Part shown: positions 1 to 8,864 of the stretch, piece after piece
Layout of the letters: each line of letters starts with the position of its first letter
How positions within the stretch are numbered: the first letter of the stretch is position 1
Assembly: GCF_017308975.1 (NCBI RefSeq)
Contig: NZ_JADWPD010000003.1
Span: forward strand, 62,001-126,000
Length of the DNA stretch: 64,000 nucleotides
Direction of reading: 5' to 3'
Source: Amycolatopsis sp. MtRt-6
Lineage (GTDB): Bacteria > Actinomycetota > Actinomycetes > Mycobacteriales > Pseudonocardiaceae
Notes under the pieces: generated by a model
What the model was told of the DNA's origin: nothing
Database searches by the model: none
What the model saw: the letters and a program-made list of their open reading frames with translations, nothing else
Position numbers and translations under genes: made by a program

Positions 1-1345
1 TGGTCGCCTGCACCGAGCGGTATTGGCTCCAGAAGCTCTTGTACCTGTCGTACGTCTGGTTGCGCGACGCCTTGAACTTGTCCGTGAGCAGGTTCCACGC
101 CGCCTGCGGATTACCCGGGAGCAGCGAGTAGTAGTCGCTGAGGGCCTGGGCCGCCGTCTTCGACGAGGACACCGTCGAAACCGTCGGCGACGTCGCCGGG
201 GTCGAGGGCGCCGACGTCGGTGCCGGAGAAGACGACGGTGTCGACGCCGGGGGCGGCGTCACGGATGCCGAGGCCGACGGCGTCTGCGACGGCGGGGCGG
301 CGACGTTGTCCTGCGGTGGCTTCTCCCGCCCGATCAGCAGGATCACCACGACGACCGCCACGCACAGCAACGCCGCGCCCGCCCCGACGGCGATCAGGCC
401 CTTGCGCGCGCCCGGCGATACCGCCGTGACCTCGCCCGCGGGCACGGCGACCGCGGCCGGCACGACCGGCACCGCCGCGGGCGCGGTTTCGGGCACCGTC
501 GCCGCGAGCACCGACTCGCCGGGCTCCTCGCCCGGCAGCAGCGCCAGCAGCTCCTGCTCGACCTCGTCCATCGACGGGCGCTCGGCCGGCTCGGTGGCGA
601 GCATCCGCAGCAGCAGCGGCGTCAGCCTGCCCGTCTTCTCCGGCGGCACGATCTCCCCGCTGGACGCCTTGTAGAGCAACGCGATCGGGTTGTCGGCGGT
701 GCCGTAGGGCGACTGCCCCTCGACGGCGGCGTACAGCGTGGCGCCGAGCGAGAAGACGTCGGCCGCGAAGTCCACGTCCTCACCGCGGGCCACTTCGGGC
801 GCGAGGTACGCGGGCGTGCCGGCGATCTCGCCGGTCGCCGTCAGCTTGACGTCACCGATCGCGCGCGAGATGCCGAAGTCGGTGATCTTGGCCGTGCCGT
901 CCTCGGCGACCAGGATGTTGGCCGGCTTCACGTCGCGGTGCACGACCCCGGCGCGGTGCGCGCCCGCCAGCGCCGAGCTGATCTGCGCGCCGACGCGGAT
1001 GGCTTCGTCCACCGTGGCCGGCTTCTCGCCCAGCACGACGGCCAAACTCTTCGACGGCAGGTACTCCATCACCAGCCACGGCCGGTCCTCCTCCTCGAGG
1101 ACGGCGAACACGGTGATCGCGTGGGAATGCTGTAGCCGGGCGGCGATCCGCGCCTCGCGCATCGCGCGGTTCTTCGCCTCTTGCGTGCGTTGCTCGTCGT
1201 GGTCGTGCGGCAGCAGGAGTTCCTTGATCGCCACGGTCCGGTCGAGCTTTTCGTCCTGGGCCCGCCACACCGTGCCCATCGCGCCGCCGCCGACCGGCTC
1301 GAGCAGCCGGTACCGATCGCGGATCCGGCGACTTTCCACGAGCAT
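1..1345 (-). CDS. Membrane Ser/Thr protein kinase (PknB type), C-terminus cut by window edge
   Basis: A receptor-like protein kinase. Reading leftward from the ATG at 1345, the frame stays open to base 1, so the C-terminus is missing. Near the N-terminus are the glycine loop (VGGGAMG) and the VAIKE lysine. The catalytic loop HRDVKPAN and the DFGIS magnesium loop follow. After the roughly 270-residue kinase domain come an Ala/Val/Pro-rich linker, one membrane helix (about GLIAVGAGAALLCVAVVVVI), a Ser/Thr/Pro-rich stretch and the start of an extracellular domain with aromatic residues. A GGAG lies 8 bases before the ATG. An in-frame GTG at 1369 is possible but has a weaker ribosome site. Substrate and signal are unknown. 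Confidence 0.93.
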   Translation of the reverse strand, partial: MLVESRRIRDRYRLLEPVGGGAMGTVWRAQDEKLDRTVAIKELLLPHDHDEQRTQEAKNRAMREARIAARLQHSHAITVFAVLEEEDRPWLVMEYLPSKSLAVVLGEKPATVDEAIRVGAQISSALAGAHRAGVVHRDVKPANILVAEDGTAKITDFGISRAIGDVKLTATGEIAGTPAYLAPEVARGEDVDFAADVFSLGATLYAAVEGQSPYGTADNPIALLYKASSGEIVPPEKTGRLTPLLLRMLATEPAERPSMDEVEQELLALLPGEEPGESVLAATVPETAPAAVPVVPAAVAVPAGEVTAVSPGARKGLIAVGAGAALLCVAVVVVILLIGREKPPQDNVAAPPSQTPSASASVTPPPASTPSSSPAPTSAPSTPATSPTVSTVSSSKTAAQALSDYYSLLPGNPQAAWNLLTDKFKASRNQTYDRYKSFWSQYRSVQAT

Positions 1346-1483
1346 CCACCATTCTCCGAAGTGGCCCACGAGATCCGGTCAGCATGCCAGGCTGGGCGGC
1401 CGACCGGTACCAACGTAACCGAAAACCTTGCGCGGACAGCGCAAACCAGCGCTGTGGCGCCGCCCACGGTGTACCCCGGAATC

Positions 1484-2284
1484 CTAACGAACAACCCCGT
1501 ACGCGCGATCAAGTGCGTCCACGATCTCCTTGCGCAGCCCGGCGCCGACGGCGATCGTCGCCGCGGAACCGACCGTGTGCTCGCTGCCGTCGCGGTCGAC
1601 GACGGCGCCACCGGCCTCGCGCACGAGGAGCACGCCGGCCATGGTGTCCCAGGGATTGTTGGACAGGATCAGTGCGGCGTCGAGCTTTCCGTCCGCCACC
1701 CAGGCGAGGTCGATGGCCGCCGTGCCGAGCATCCGGATCTTCTGCGCCCGCGCGCCGAGGTCCGCGAGGAGCAGCAGCCGCGCGCGGTTCTTCTCCTCGG
1801 CGAGCTCGCCGATCGCGAAGTCCCCGACGGCGATCATCGCGTCGGACATCTCGGTCGCGGTGGACGCGCCGATGCGCTCTCCGTTCGCGAAGGCGCCTTC
1901 GCCGCGCGTGGCGGTGTACGTGACGCCGAGGTACGGCAGCGCGATCGCGGCGACCGTGCTGTGTTCGCCGTCCACCAGCGCCAGGGAAATCCCGCAGAGT
2001 GGAATTCCGCGGGCGAAGTTCGCGGTCCCGTCGATGGGGTCGAGCGCCCACCACCGGCCGCCGCCGTCCCCGCTGCGGCCGCGCTCTTCACCGAGGATCC
2101 CGATCTCCGGCGTCTCGGCGGCGAGGAACTCCCGCAGCGCGTCCTCGACCGCGGTGTCGACGTCGGTCACCAGGTCGCGATCGCCTTTCGCGGAAACGGA
2201 AAAAGCCGGGCGCGACCTGACGATCTCCGTCGCCTTCGCCACGGCCTCGCGCGCGACGTCCAGTAGTGCGGCATGCTCGGTCAT
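1484..2284 (-). CDS. Inositol monophosphatase family phosphatase
   Basis: A 266-residue magnesium-dependent sugar or inositol phosphatase of the IMPase/SuhB superfamily. The metal-site motifs are present: GEE near residue 66, DPIDGT at about 82-87 and NPWDTMAG near the C-terminus. An N-terminal DLVTDVD segment also fits the family. Length is normal. The exact substrate (inositol-1-phosphate, histidinol phosphate or another small phosphate) cannot be told from sequence. It is transcribed divergently from the creatininase-family gene with only 28 bases between starts, so a shared promoter region is likely. A role in that cluster is possible but unproven. Confidence 0.9.
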   Translation of the reverse strand: MTEHAALLDVAREAVAKATEIVRSRPAFSVSAKGDRDLVTDVDTAVEDALREFLAAETPEIGILGEERGRSGDGGGRWWALDPIDGTANFARGIPLCGISLALVDGEHSTVAAIALPYLGVTYTATRGEGAFANGERIGASTATEMSDAMIAVGDFAIGELAEEKNRARLLLLADLGARAQKIRMLGTAAIDLAWVADGKLDAALILSNNPWDTMAGVLLVREAGGAVVDRDGSEHTVGSAATIAVGAGLRKEIVDALDRAYGVVR

Positions 2285-2312
2285 GCCACCAACCTAGTGA
2301 AGGGCCGCGCGC

Positions 2313-3011
2313 ATGACCGATCTGTTCCCGCTCGCCACCACCGCCGACGAGCAGGAGCGGCGGGCGTCGGTCGCGGTGCTGCCGATCGGCAGCTTCGAGC
2401 AGCACGGCGCGCACCTCCCCCTGGCCACCGACACGGTGATCGCGGCCACCCTCGCCCGCGCGGTGGCCGCGGCGTACCCGGTGCTCCACCTGCCGCCGGT
2501 CACGATCTCGTGCTCACACGAACACGCGGGGTGGGCGGGGACGGTGAGCATTTCGGCGCGCACGCTGCACGCCGTAGTCACCGACGTCGCCGCGTCGCTG
2601 AAAGCGTCCGGCGTGAACCGGCTCGTGCTGGTCAACGGGCACGGCGGCAACTACGTACTGTCCAATGTGGTCCAGGAGGCGGCGGGCGCGATGGCGCTGT
2701 TCCCGGGCGTCGCGGACTGGCAGGCGGCGCACACCGCGGCCGGCCTGCGGACGTCGCTCGACGACGACATGCACGCGGGCGAGCTGGAGACGTCGATCCT
2801 GCTGCACGCCCACCCGCACCTGGTCCGCCCCGGACACGAACAGGCCGACCACGTCACCGACCGGGAGCACCTGCTGACGCTGGGCCTGCGGGCGTACACG
2901 GAGTCGGGCGTGGTCGGCCGTCCGTCGCTGGCGAGCGCGGCGAAGGGGCACGTCGTGCTGGACACGCTGGTCCAGCGCTTCGCCGGCGTGCTCGAGGTAC
3001 TAGGCGCCTGA
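2313..3011 (+). CDS. Creatininase-family amidohydrolase, candidate formamide hydrolase
   Basis: A 232-residue metal amidohydrolase of the creatininase fold. Visible metal ligands are Glu29 and His31 in SFEQHG, Asp40 in ATDT, His110 in NGHGGN, and the Glu in MHAGELET around residue 153. The family includes creatininase, MftE of mycofactocin maturation, and the archaeal enzyme ArfB, which removes the formyl group from the FAPy nucleotide. Its 3' end overlaps the 3' end of the GTP cyclohydrolase II homologue by 12 bases in convergent orientation. Because that cyclohydrolase is predicted to release the N-formyl product, I infer this enzyme may be the deformylase. The family call is firm, the substrate is inference. 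Confidence 0.85.
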   Translation: MTDLFPLATTADEQERRASVAVLPIGSFEQHGAHLPLATDTVIAATLARAVAAAYPVLHLPPVTISCSHEHAGWAGTVSISARTLHAVVTDVAASLKASGVNRLVLVNGHGGNYVLSNVVQEAAGAMALFPGVADWQAAHTAAGLRTSLDDDMHAGELETSILLHAHPHLVRPGHEQADHVTDREHLLTLGLRAYTESGVVGRPSLASAAKGHVVLDTLVQRFAGVLEVLGA

Positions 3012-3662
3012 GAAGGCCTGGTCCAGGTGCGGCAGCAGGTGGGCCATCCGCTCGGCCTTCGTCCGCAGGTACCGCAGGTTCTCCGGATTCGGCGGAACCA
3101 GCAACGGGACCTGCTCGCTGATCCGGATTCCGTAGCGCGTGAGCTGTTCGACCTTCTTCGGGTTGTTGGACAGCAGCCGCACCGAGCGGATGCCGAGGTC
3201 GGTCAGGATGCCCGCCGCCGCGTGGTAGTCGCGGGCGTCGACCGGCAGGCCCTGCGCCACGTTCGCGTCGACCGTGTCCAGGCCCTCGTCCTGCTGCAGG
3301 CGCATCGCCTCGAGCTTCGCCAGCAGGCCGATGCCGCGACCCTCGTGGCCCTGGACGTACACCAGCACGCCCGAGCCCTCCTCGACGATCCGGTCCAGGG
3401 CCGCCGCCAGCTGGTCGCCGCATTCGCAGTGCGTCGAGCCGAAGACGTCGCCGGTCAGGCATTCGCTGTGCACCCGGGTCAGTGCGCCGAGCGGGGACAC
3501 CTCGCCGAACACCAGCGCGACCTGCTCGGTGCCGGTGCGGTCGAGGTAGCCGACCGCGCGGAACGTCCCGTGCCGGGTCGGCAGCCGGGTCTCGACCACC
3601 CGCTCGACCACGGCCCGGCGCGGGAGATCCCCCACGAGATCGCTTGCTGTCATCGTCTCCAC
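3000..3662 (-). CDS. GTP cyclohydrolase II homologue with Met in place of catalytic Tyr (predicted FAPy-forming)
   Basis: A 220-residue RibA-type enzyme without a fused RibB domain. The zinc ligands are Cys68 (HSEC), Cys79 and Cys81 (THCEC). The [10 protein letters not shown] loop and the LLSNNPKK motif are intact. In E. coli RibA the segment K-I-R-A-Y carries Tyr105. Here the aligned segment is K-L-E-A-M, with Met at residue 120. From memory, the S. coelicolor paralogue SCO6655 has Met at this site and stops at the formylated product FAPy instead of the normal riboflavin precursor. I therefore predict a FAPy-forming enzyme rather than a riboflavin enzyme. It is the last gene of a six-gene minus-strand operon, 4 bases after the flippase-like gene. 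Confidence 0.93.
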   Translation of the reverse strand: METMTASDLVGDLPRRAVVERVVETRLPTRHGTFRAVGYLDRTGTEQVALVFGEVSPLGALTRVHSECLTGDVFGSTHCECGDQLAAALDRIVEEGSGVLVYVQGHEGRGIGLLAKLEAMRLQQDEGLDTVDANVAQGLPVDARDYHAAAGILTDLGIRSVRLLSNNPKKVEQLTRYGIRISEQVPLLVPPNPENLRYLRTKAERMAHLLPHLDQAFSGA

Positions 3663-3666
3663 CTCT

Positions 3667-4653
3667 CTAAACCGCGGCTTTCACGTGAGGTCGTGCGGCG
3701 CTTTCACGTGAAAGCACCGTCCGGCGCACCCCAGCGACGCTCCGGACGAGCAGGACACCGGCACCCGGCAGGCTCGCGACCAGCGTGAGCACGCCGTAGA
3801 CCACGGCGACGGTGACACCTTGGGCGGCCCCCAGACCGGCCGCGCCGAAGAGCAGGGCGCAGACGCCCTCGCGCGGGCCGAAGCCGCCGACGTTCAGGGG
3901 GAGGCCCATCGCGAGCAGCGCGAGGACCAGCAGGGGCACGAGCTGCCCCACCGGCGCGTCGACCCCGGCGACGCGGGCGGCGACGACGAACAGCGCGAGG
4001 TGCCCGGCCAGGGTCGCCACCGACAGGAAGCCGACGCTCGGCCAGGTCTCCCTGGTCAGCAGGCCCAGCCGGACGTCGGCGAGGCCGGCGGCGAAGCCGC
4101 GGCGCCACTTGGACCCGCTGTGGATCCAGCGCCCGCCGAGCACCCGGCCCACGACCAGCGCGGCGACGGCGGCGAGCACGACGACCACCCCGGCCACCAC
4201 GACGACCTCGCGGAAGGCCGCGGGCACGACCGACGGCGACGCCAGCACGACGGCGACCGCGGACGCGATCAGCACGACCTGGCCGGCGGTGCGCTCCAGG
4301 ACGACGGCCCGCACGCCGCGCGGCACGTCACCGCTGTCGCGGCCGTGCTGCACCGCGCGGTGGACGTCGCCGAGGACGCCCGCGGGCAGCACGCCGTTGA
4401 GGAACAGCGCGCGGTAGTAGCCGGTGACGGCGGTGCCCAGCGAAAGCCGCAGGCCGAGCCGGGTGGCGACGATCTGCCAGCGGCCCGCGCTGAACACCGT
4501 CGTCGCCAAGCCGATGACCAGGGCGGCGAGCACGCCGGGGGCGCTGATCCGGCCGAGCCCGTCGAGGAAGGCGGCACTGCCGAGCTGCCAGACGAGGACC
4601 GCGAGGATGCCGGCCGCGCCGAGGATCCGCAGCCAGGCCAGTGCGCGCTTCAC
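3667..4653 (-). CDS. Lysylphosphatidylglycerol synthase/flippase-like membrane protein
   Basis: A 328-residue integral membrane protein of the LPG_synthase_TM / flippase-like family, with about eight hydrophobic segments. The C-terminal region carries the conserved [15 protein letters not shown] patch typical of the family. The family includes MprF flippase domains and proteins thought to move glycolipid intermediates. The GTG start at 4653 overlaps the methyltransferase stop (GTGA), so translation is coupled. Placed between a glycosyltransferase/methyltransferase pair and the cyclohydrolase, it suggests that the pathway product is membrane-associated or exported. The transported molecule is unknown. 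Confidence 0.85.
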   Translation of the reverse strand: MKRALAWLRILGAAGILAVLVWQLGSAAFLDGLGRISAPGVLAALVIGLATTVFSAGRWQIVATRLGLRLSLGTAVTGYYRALFLNGVLPAGVLGDVHRAVQHGRDSGDVPRGVRAVVLERTAGQVVLIASAVAVVLASPSVVPAAFREVVVVAGVVVVLAAVAALVVGRVLGGRWIHSGSKWRRGFAAGLADVRLGLLTRETWPSVGFLSVATLAGHLALFVVAARVAGVDAPVGQLVPLLVLALLAMGLPLNVGGFGPREGVCALLFGAAGLGAAQGVTVAVVYGVLTLVASLPGAGVLLVRSVAGVRRTVLSRESAARPHVKAAV

Positions 4654-5483
4654 GCCGCCGCCTCCAGGCTCGGCGGCAGGACCAGCAGGTCGGCGTGGTG
4701 GATCACCGCGTGCAGCTCGCCCGCCGCCGCCTGCTCGAGCCGTCGCCGCAGGTAGACGTCGGCGACCGGGCGCAGGTGGGGCAGCTGCTCGACGGCGGCG
4801 CCGACCCAGCCTTCGAGCCACTGCCGCTGCAGTTCCGCCTGGTCCGGGCCGAGCCGCCAGGCGGTCTCGGCACGGCGGACCGTGGCGCCGAGCCGGCGGA
4901 ACTCGGCCGCGGCGACGTCCACCGCGTTCGGGCCGAGCAGCCGGCGGCCGTCTTCGGTGACCCGCCGCTGGTGCGCGTTGAACGCGGCGGCGATGGCCGG
5001 GTCGATCGGGTCGGCGGGCGAGAGCTCCACCCTGCCGGTCACCGAGAGCATCAGCAGCGCCACGCACCCGGCCTCGGCGATCGACGTGGCCAGTGCCGTG
5101 ATCTCGGCCCTGGTCAGCAGGTCGAGCAGAGCGGACGCGGTGACCAGCGACGTCCCGGCGAGGTCCTCGGCGCGCAGCGCGGTGATGTCGCGCTGCTCGG
5201 CGACGGCGGTGACCGGGCTGCCGTCGAGCGCGGACCCCGGGAGGCTCCCCTGCGCGCGGGAGAGCAGTTCGGTGTCGTGGTCGTGCAGGATCCAGCGCTG
5301 GGTACCGGCCAGGCGGGCGGCCAGCCAGCGGCCGAGCGAGCCGGTGCCGCAGCCGAGGTCGCGGATGACGACCTCCTCGCCGGCCGGCAGGTGGTCCTGC
5401 AGCGGGTCGAGGAGTCCCGTGGCGCGGGCCGCGGCGTCCGCGGGTTCGCGCAGGTAGAGCCAGTCCGGCTCGAATTCACTCAT
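4650..5483 (-). CDS. Class I SAM-dependent methyltransferase
   Basis: A 277-residue methyltransferase with the SAM-binding motif I IRDLGCGTGSLG near residues 40-51 and an acidic residue at the end of strand 2 (HDHD). The rest follows the Rossmann-type class I fold. The ATG overlaps the stop of the glycosyltransferase (ATGA), and the 3' end overlaps the flippase-like gene, so it sits inside a tightly coupled operon. The acceptor is unknown. Context suggests an intermediate derived from GTP or a glycoside. Confidence 0.85.
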   Translation of the reverse strand: MSEFEPDWLYLREPADAAARATGLLDPLQDHLPAGEEVVIRDLGCGTGSLGRWLAARLAGTQRWILHDHDTELLSRAQGSLPGSALDGSPVTAVAEQRDITALRAEDLAGTSLVTASALLDLLTRAEITALATSIAEAGCVALLMLSVTGRVELSPADPIDPAIAAAFNAHQRRVTEDGRRLLGPNAVDVAAAEFRRLGATVRRAETAWRLGPDQAELQRQWLEGWVGAAVEQLPHLRPVADVYLRRRLEQAAAGELHAVIHHADLLVLPPSLEAAA

Positions 5484-6547
5484 GCCGCCGCCTCCTGCCG
5501 GAGAAGAATGTCGGCGATCCGGCGGGCGGTGTCGTCCCAGCCGGTCAGGGTCTCGCGGCGCAGCTTCGCCGACGCGCGCAACCGCGTCCGCAGCGCCGGC
5601 TCGGTGAGCCAGCGGCGCAGGGCCGCCCCGAGTGCCTCGGCGTCGTCGCCGGGCACGAGCATCCCCGGCACCGAGCCGTCCGGGGCGACGCCGACCGTGT
5701 CGGGCAGCGCGTCGACGTCGGTGGTCAGCACCGGCACGCCGCGGGCGAGGGCCTCGGTGACCACCATGCCGAAGGTCTCGGCGCGCGAAGGCAGCACCAG
5801 CAGGTCGGCGGTGTGGTAGGTCGCCTCGAGCGCCCGGCCGGTGCGCGGGCCGGTGAGCTTGAAGCGGTCGCCGAGCCGGTGCTCGCGCAGCCGCTCGACG
5901 TACTTGGTCTCGCGCCGGATGCCGCCGACGCATTCGCAGGTCCAGCGTAGGTCGGCGACCGTTTCGAGGGCCTGAGCCAGCACGCCCTGGCCCTTGCGCG
6001 GGGTCACGTTGGCGACGCAGACCAGCCGGGACATCCCGTCGGTGCCGACGGCCAGCGGCGCCGGGTCGACGCCCGGCGTCACCGAGTGCACGCGGTGCGG
6101 GGCCAGGCCGTGGTGGCCGATCAGCCGGCGCGCGGCCCACTCGCTGGTCGCGACGACCGAGCCGACCGCCCGCAGCGTCTCGCGTTCGAGCGCGTCGAGC
6201 TCGGCGGCGAGCGCGGGCGGCAGGCCGGTCTCGTCGGCCAGCGGCAGGTGCACCAGCACCGACACCGACAGCCGCCGCGCCTGCGGGACGACGACCTCGG
6301 GCACCCCGCAGGCGACCAGGCCGTCGAGCAGCACGGCCGAGCCGGTCGGCAGCGCGGAGAGCAGGTGGCCGAGGACCGCGCGGGCCTCGGTGTCCGGCCG
6401 CGGCCAGCTGCCGGAGACGGCGATCTCGTGCACGTCGAAGCCGGCGTCGGCGAGCCTGTCGCACATGCGGCGGTCGTAGGTGTTGCCGCCACTGGGGACG
6501 GACGTGTCGTCGACGTCCCCGGGCAGGACCACGTAAAGAGTGTTCAC
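5480..6547 (-). CDS. GT4-type glycosyltransferase
   Basis: A 355-residue retaining glycosyltransferase of the GT-B fold. Evidence includes the glycine-rich N-terminal acceptor region ([10 protein letters not shown]), the [10 protein letters not shown] nucleotide-sugar region and the family E-x7-E motif in [14 protein letters not shown]. The GTG start overlaps the stop of the pterin-synthase homologue (GTGA). It probably transfers a sugar from a nucleotide donor to the product of the neighbouring GTP-derived pathway or to a lipid carrier. Donor and acceptor cannot be told from sequence. Confidence 0.88.
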   Translation of the reverse strand: MNTLYVVLPGDVDDTSVPSGGNTYDRRMCDRLADAGFDVHEIAVSGSWPRPDTEARAVLGHLLSALPTGSAVLLDGLVACGVPEVVVPQARRLSVSVLVHLPLADETGLPPALAAELDALERETLRAVGSVVATSEWAARRLIGHHGLAPHRVHSVTPGVDPAPLAVGTDGMSRLVCVANVTPRKGQGVLAQALETVADLRWTCECVGGIRRETKYVERLREHRLGDRFKLTGPRTGRALEATYHTADLLVLPSRAETFGMVVTEALARGVPVLTTDVDALPDTVGVAPDGSVPGMLVPGDDAEALGAALRRWLTEPALRTRLRASAKLRRETLTGWDDTARRIADILLRQEAAA

Positions 6548-6942
6548 AGTGCACGCTCGTAACTCGCCCAGGCGACGTGCGATTCGTGCAGCGAGACGGC
6601 GATCCCGTCGAGGCCTCGCGCGCCTTCGCCGAGGCGTCCGGCGTGGACGGCGTCGGCCAGGCGGTCGGCGATGACCTTCGCGAGGAACTCGGTCGAGGTG
6701 TTGATCCCCTTGAACTGCGGCTCGTCGTCGAGGTTGCGGTAGTTCAGGTCGCTGAGCACCGCCCCGAGCTCTTCCGTGGCCTTGCCGATGTCGACGACGA
6801 TGTTGTCGTCGTCGAGCTCGGTGCGGCGGAACGTCGCATCCACCACGAATGTCGCGCCGTGCAGGCGTTGCGCGGGTCCGAAGACTTCCCCGCGGAAGCT
6901 GTGGGCGACCATCACGTGGTCACGGACGGTGATGCTGAACAC
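6544..6942 (-). CDS. 6-pyruvoyl-tetrahydropterin synthase / QueD-family homologue
   Basis: A 132-residue T-fold protein. The GTG start at 6942 is chosen because GGAGG lies 5 bases upstream. An upstream ATG in the same frame would run into the preceding gene. The zinc histidines are in VAHSF and RLHGATF, and the terminal [12 protein letters not shown] matches the conserved pterin-binding glutamate region. The usual CxxxHGH segment is altered to RLHGATF, so the standard PTPS or QueD chemistry may be changed. From memory, S. coelicolor SCO6650 is a structurally studied homologue in the equivalent cluster. It probably acts on a pterin or another GTP-derived substrate. Confidence 0.87.
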   Translation of the reverse strand: MFSITVRDHVMVAHSFRGEVFGPAQRLHGATFVVDATFRRTELDDDNIVVDIGKATEELGAVLSDLNYRNLDDEPQFKGINTSTEFLAKVIADRLADAVHAGRLGEGARGLDGIAVSLHESHVAWASYERAL

Positions 6943-6973
6943 CAAGACCTCCGATGCGTTCGGGTGGACGTGG

Positions 6974-7936
6974 TCACTGCGGCTGATACATGACACGGAG
7001 GCACAGGGCGGAAAGTTCATTCGCGACCAGCCGGGGTAACACGGACGGCAGATCTTCAAACATGCACTCGCCGCTGACCAGCGCTTCGAAGGCGGGATCG
7101 GCCAGCAGATCGAGCGCGACGGCGAGGCGCTGGGCGTAGCTGCGGTCCGGGCGCGCGACGGTCCCGACCTGGCTGCTGCGGATCACCAGCCGTCGCGAAT
7201 GGAAGTTCTCCCCGAGCGGGACGCTGACCCGGCGGTCGCCGTACCAGGACAGCTCGACGACCTCGCCTTCCGGCGCGAGCAGTTCCAGGGCTTTGGCGAG
7301 GCCTGCTTCGGACGCGCTCGCGTGCACGACGAGGTCGCAGTCGCCAAGCGCTTCCTCCGGCGTCGAGAAGCCGACACCGAGCGCGGCGGCGATGTCCGCT
7401 TTGGCCGGATCGACGTCGACCAGCTGCACCCGCGTCGCGGGGAAGCCGCTGAGCAGCTTGGCGACGCTCGCGCCGACCATCCCGGCGCCGATGACGGCGA
7501 TCCGGTCGCCGAGCCGCGGGCGCGCGTCCCACACGGCGTTCACCGCCGTCTCGACCGTGCCGGCGAGGATCGCCCGTCCGGGTGGGACGGAGTCCGGCAC
7601 CGGAGTCACGGCGGACGCCGGGACGACGTACGCGGTCTGGTGCGGGTAGAGGCAGAAGACGGTCTTGCCCTCCAGGTGCGCCGGCCCTTGTTCGACGACG
7701 CCGACGTTGAGGTACCCGTACTTGACCGGGCCGGGGAACTCGCCCTCCTGGAAGGGGGCCCGCATGACGTCGTGCTGGCTCGCCGGGACACCGCCGCGGA
7801 AGACGAGGGTTTCGGTGCCGCGGCTCACCCCGGAGCACAGCGTCCGGACGAGCACGTCGTCCGGCCCGGGCGTCGGCAGCCGCTCCTCGCGCAGCTGTCC
7901 CGAGCCGGGACTTTGAACCCAGAAAGCCTGTTCCAC
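6974..7936 (-). CDS. Zinc-type medium-chain dehydrogenase
   Basis: A 320-residue medium-chain dehydrogenase/reductase and the first gene of the six-gene operon. The catalytic-zinc Cys and structural zinc cluster are not standard: a single Cys sits in [11 protein letters not shown]. The NAD(P)-binding fold with [12 protein letters not shown] and an acidic residue at the end of the next strand (DVDP) is clear. It resembles the BchC/threonine-dehydrogenase-like branch. It probably oxidises or reduces a hydroxyl or keto side chain of the pathway intermediate. The gap to the next gene is 31 bases. It is divergent from the CDP-alcohol transferase, with 67 bases holding both promoters. Confidence 0.88.
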   Translation of the reverse strand: MEQAFWVQSPGSGQLREERLPTPGPDDVLVRTLCSGVSRGTETLVFRGGVPASQHDVMRAPFQEGEFPGPVKYGYLNVGVVEQGPAHLEGKTVFCLYPHQTAYVVPASAVTPVPDSVPPGRAILAGTVETAVNAVWDARPRLGDRIAVIGAGMVGASVAKLLSGFPATRVQLVDVDPAKADIAAALGVGFSTPEEALGDCDLVVHASASEAGLAKALELLAPEGEVVELSWYGDRRVSVPLGENFHSRRLVIRSSQVGTVARPDRSYAQRLAVALDLLADPAFEALVSGECMFEDLPSVLPRLVANELSALCLRVMYQPQ

Positions 7937-8003
7937 GTGTTTCTCCTCAGCGGGCGACCGGAGGCTGGTGTCGCCACCCTATGAGCAATTCGCGGAGTCG
8001 ACG

Positions 8004-8759
8004 ATGATCAAACAGGACCTTCTCCTGCGCGCGGTGGTTCCGGCGCCGGTGCTCGCCGCGGGGGTCTTCGCGGGCGGTTTCTCGCCGCTCGCCTGGGCGA
8101 CCGGCGTCGTCTACGTGCTGGCGCTGGTGCTGCTCACCGAGTGGGGGCTGCGCCGCAGCGGCCGCGGCGCCTTCGGGCCGGCCGACTGGATCACGTTCGC
8201 CCGCGCGCTCCTCGTCGGCTGCGCCGCGGCGCTGATCGCCGAGGGTGGTTTTTCCCTCGGCTGGCTGGTCGGGCTGGTCGGCGTGGCCCTGCTGCTGGAC
8301 GGCCTCGACGGCCAGGTGGCCCGCCGCACGGGAACGGCGTCGGAGTTCGGCGCGCGCTTCGACATGGAGGTCGACGCGTTCCTGATCCTGCTGCTGTGCA
8401 TCCAGGTGTCCCGCACGCTGGGGCTGTGGGTGCTGGCGATCGGCCTGATGCGGTACGTCTTCGTCGCCGCCTCGTGGACGATGCCCTGGCTGACGGCGCC
8501 GCTGTACCCGAGCATGGCCCGCAAGACGGTCGCGGCCGTGCAGGGCGTCGTGCTGGTGGTCGCGGTCTCGGAGCTGCTGCCGTCCCCGGTGACGTTCGCC
8601 GCGGTCGCGCTGGCGCTGGCGTCGCTGGTGTGGTCGTTCGGCCGCGACGTCGTGTGGCTGGCCCGGCACCGCGTCGAGCACCGGCCGGCCCGGATCGTCG
8701 CGCTCACCCGCGCCACCCTGCGCCGCCCCCTCGGCTACGGCCACAACCAGGCCGCCTGA
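8004..8759 (+). CDS. CDP-alcohol phosphatidyltransferase family membrane enzyme
   Basis: A 251-residue membrane enzyme. Residues DGLDGQVARR and the following G...D...D match the full family signature DGxxARx8GxxxDxxxD. Several hydrophobic helices follow. Such enzymes move a phospho-alcohol from a CDP donor to another alcohol, as in phospholipid or phosphoinositol synthesis. The ATG at 8004 is chosen because GGAG lies 6 bases upstream. A GTG at 7968 would also be in frame. Its divergent position beside the pterin-like operon, which also encodes a flippase-like protein, suggests a lipid-linked product. That link is inference. Confidence 0.88.
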   Translation: MIKQDLLLRAVVPAPVLAAGVFAGGFSPLAWATGVVYVLALVLLTEWGLRRSGRGAFGPADWITFARALLVGCAAALIAEGGFSLGWLVGLVGVALLLDGLDGQVARRTGTASEFGARFDMEVDAFLILLLCIQVSRTLGLWVLAIGLMRYVFVAASWTMPWLTAPLYPSMARKTVAAVQGVVLVVAVSELLPSPVTFAAVALALASLVWSFGRDVVWLARHRVEHRPARIVALTRATLRRPLGYGHNQAA

Positions 8760-8773
8760 CCCAGCTCGCCCCA

Positions 8774-8860
8774 AGCGCCCCAATGTGGCCTTGGTTGCGC
8801 TCAACGCACCGAAGGCCACATTGGGTGCGTTCAACGCACCGAAGGCCACATTGGGGCGCT
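8774..8860. repeat. 87-bp palindromic intergenic repeat, copy A
   Basis: The element begins with AGCGCCCCAATGTGGCCTT and ends with its exact reverse complement, a perfect 19-bp terminal inverted repeat. Inside, a second copy of the AAGGCCACATTGG arm and two small hairpins built on GGTGCGTT/AACGCACC are present. It fills the gap between the convergent CDP-alcohol transferase and LigD polymerase genes. Three further copies of identical length occur in this window. Confidence 0.95.
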
Positions 8861-8864
8861 CCCG

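Noticed and set aside
23..1135. Long plus-strand open frame of 370 codons
   Set aside because: It is antisense to the kinase gene, extremely Arg-rich and without a recognisable domain, the usual shadow of GC-rich coding DNA.
7947..8849. Minus-strand frame of 300 codons covering the CDP-alcohol transferase and repeat A
   Set aside because: Low-complexity Arg/Gln-rich translation, antisense to a gene with a complete family signature, with its start inside the intergenic repeat.
8774..8860. Possible CRISPR array because the repeat arm recurs
   Set aside because: Copies of the arm are inside one palindrome, spacers are not unique sequences of regular length, and no cas gene is present.
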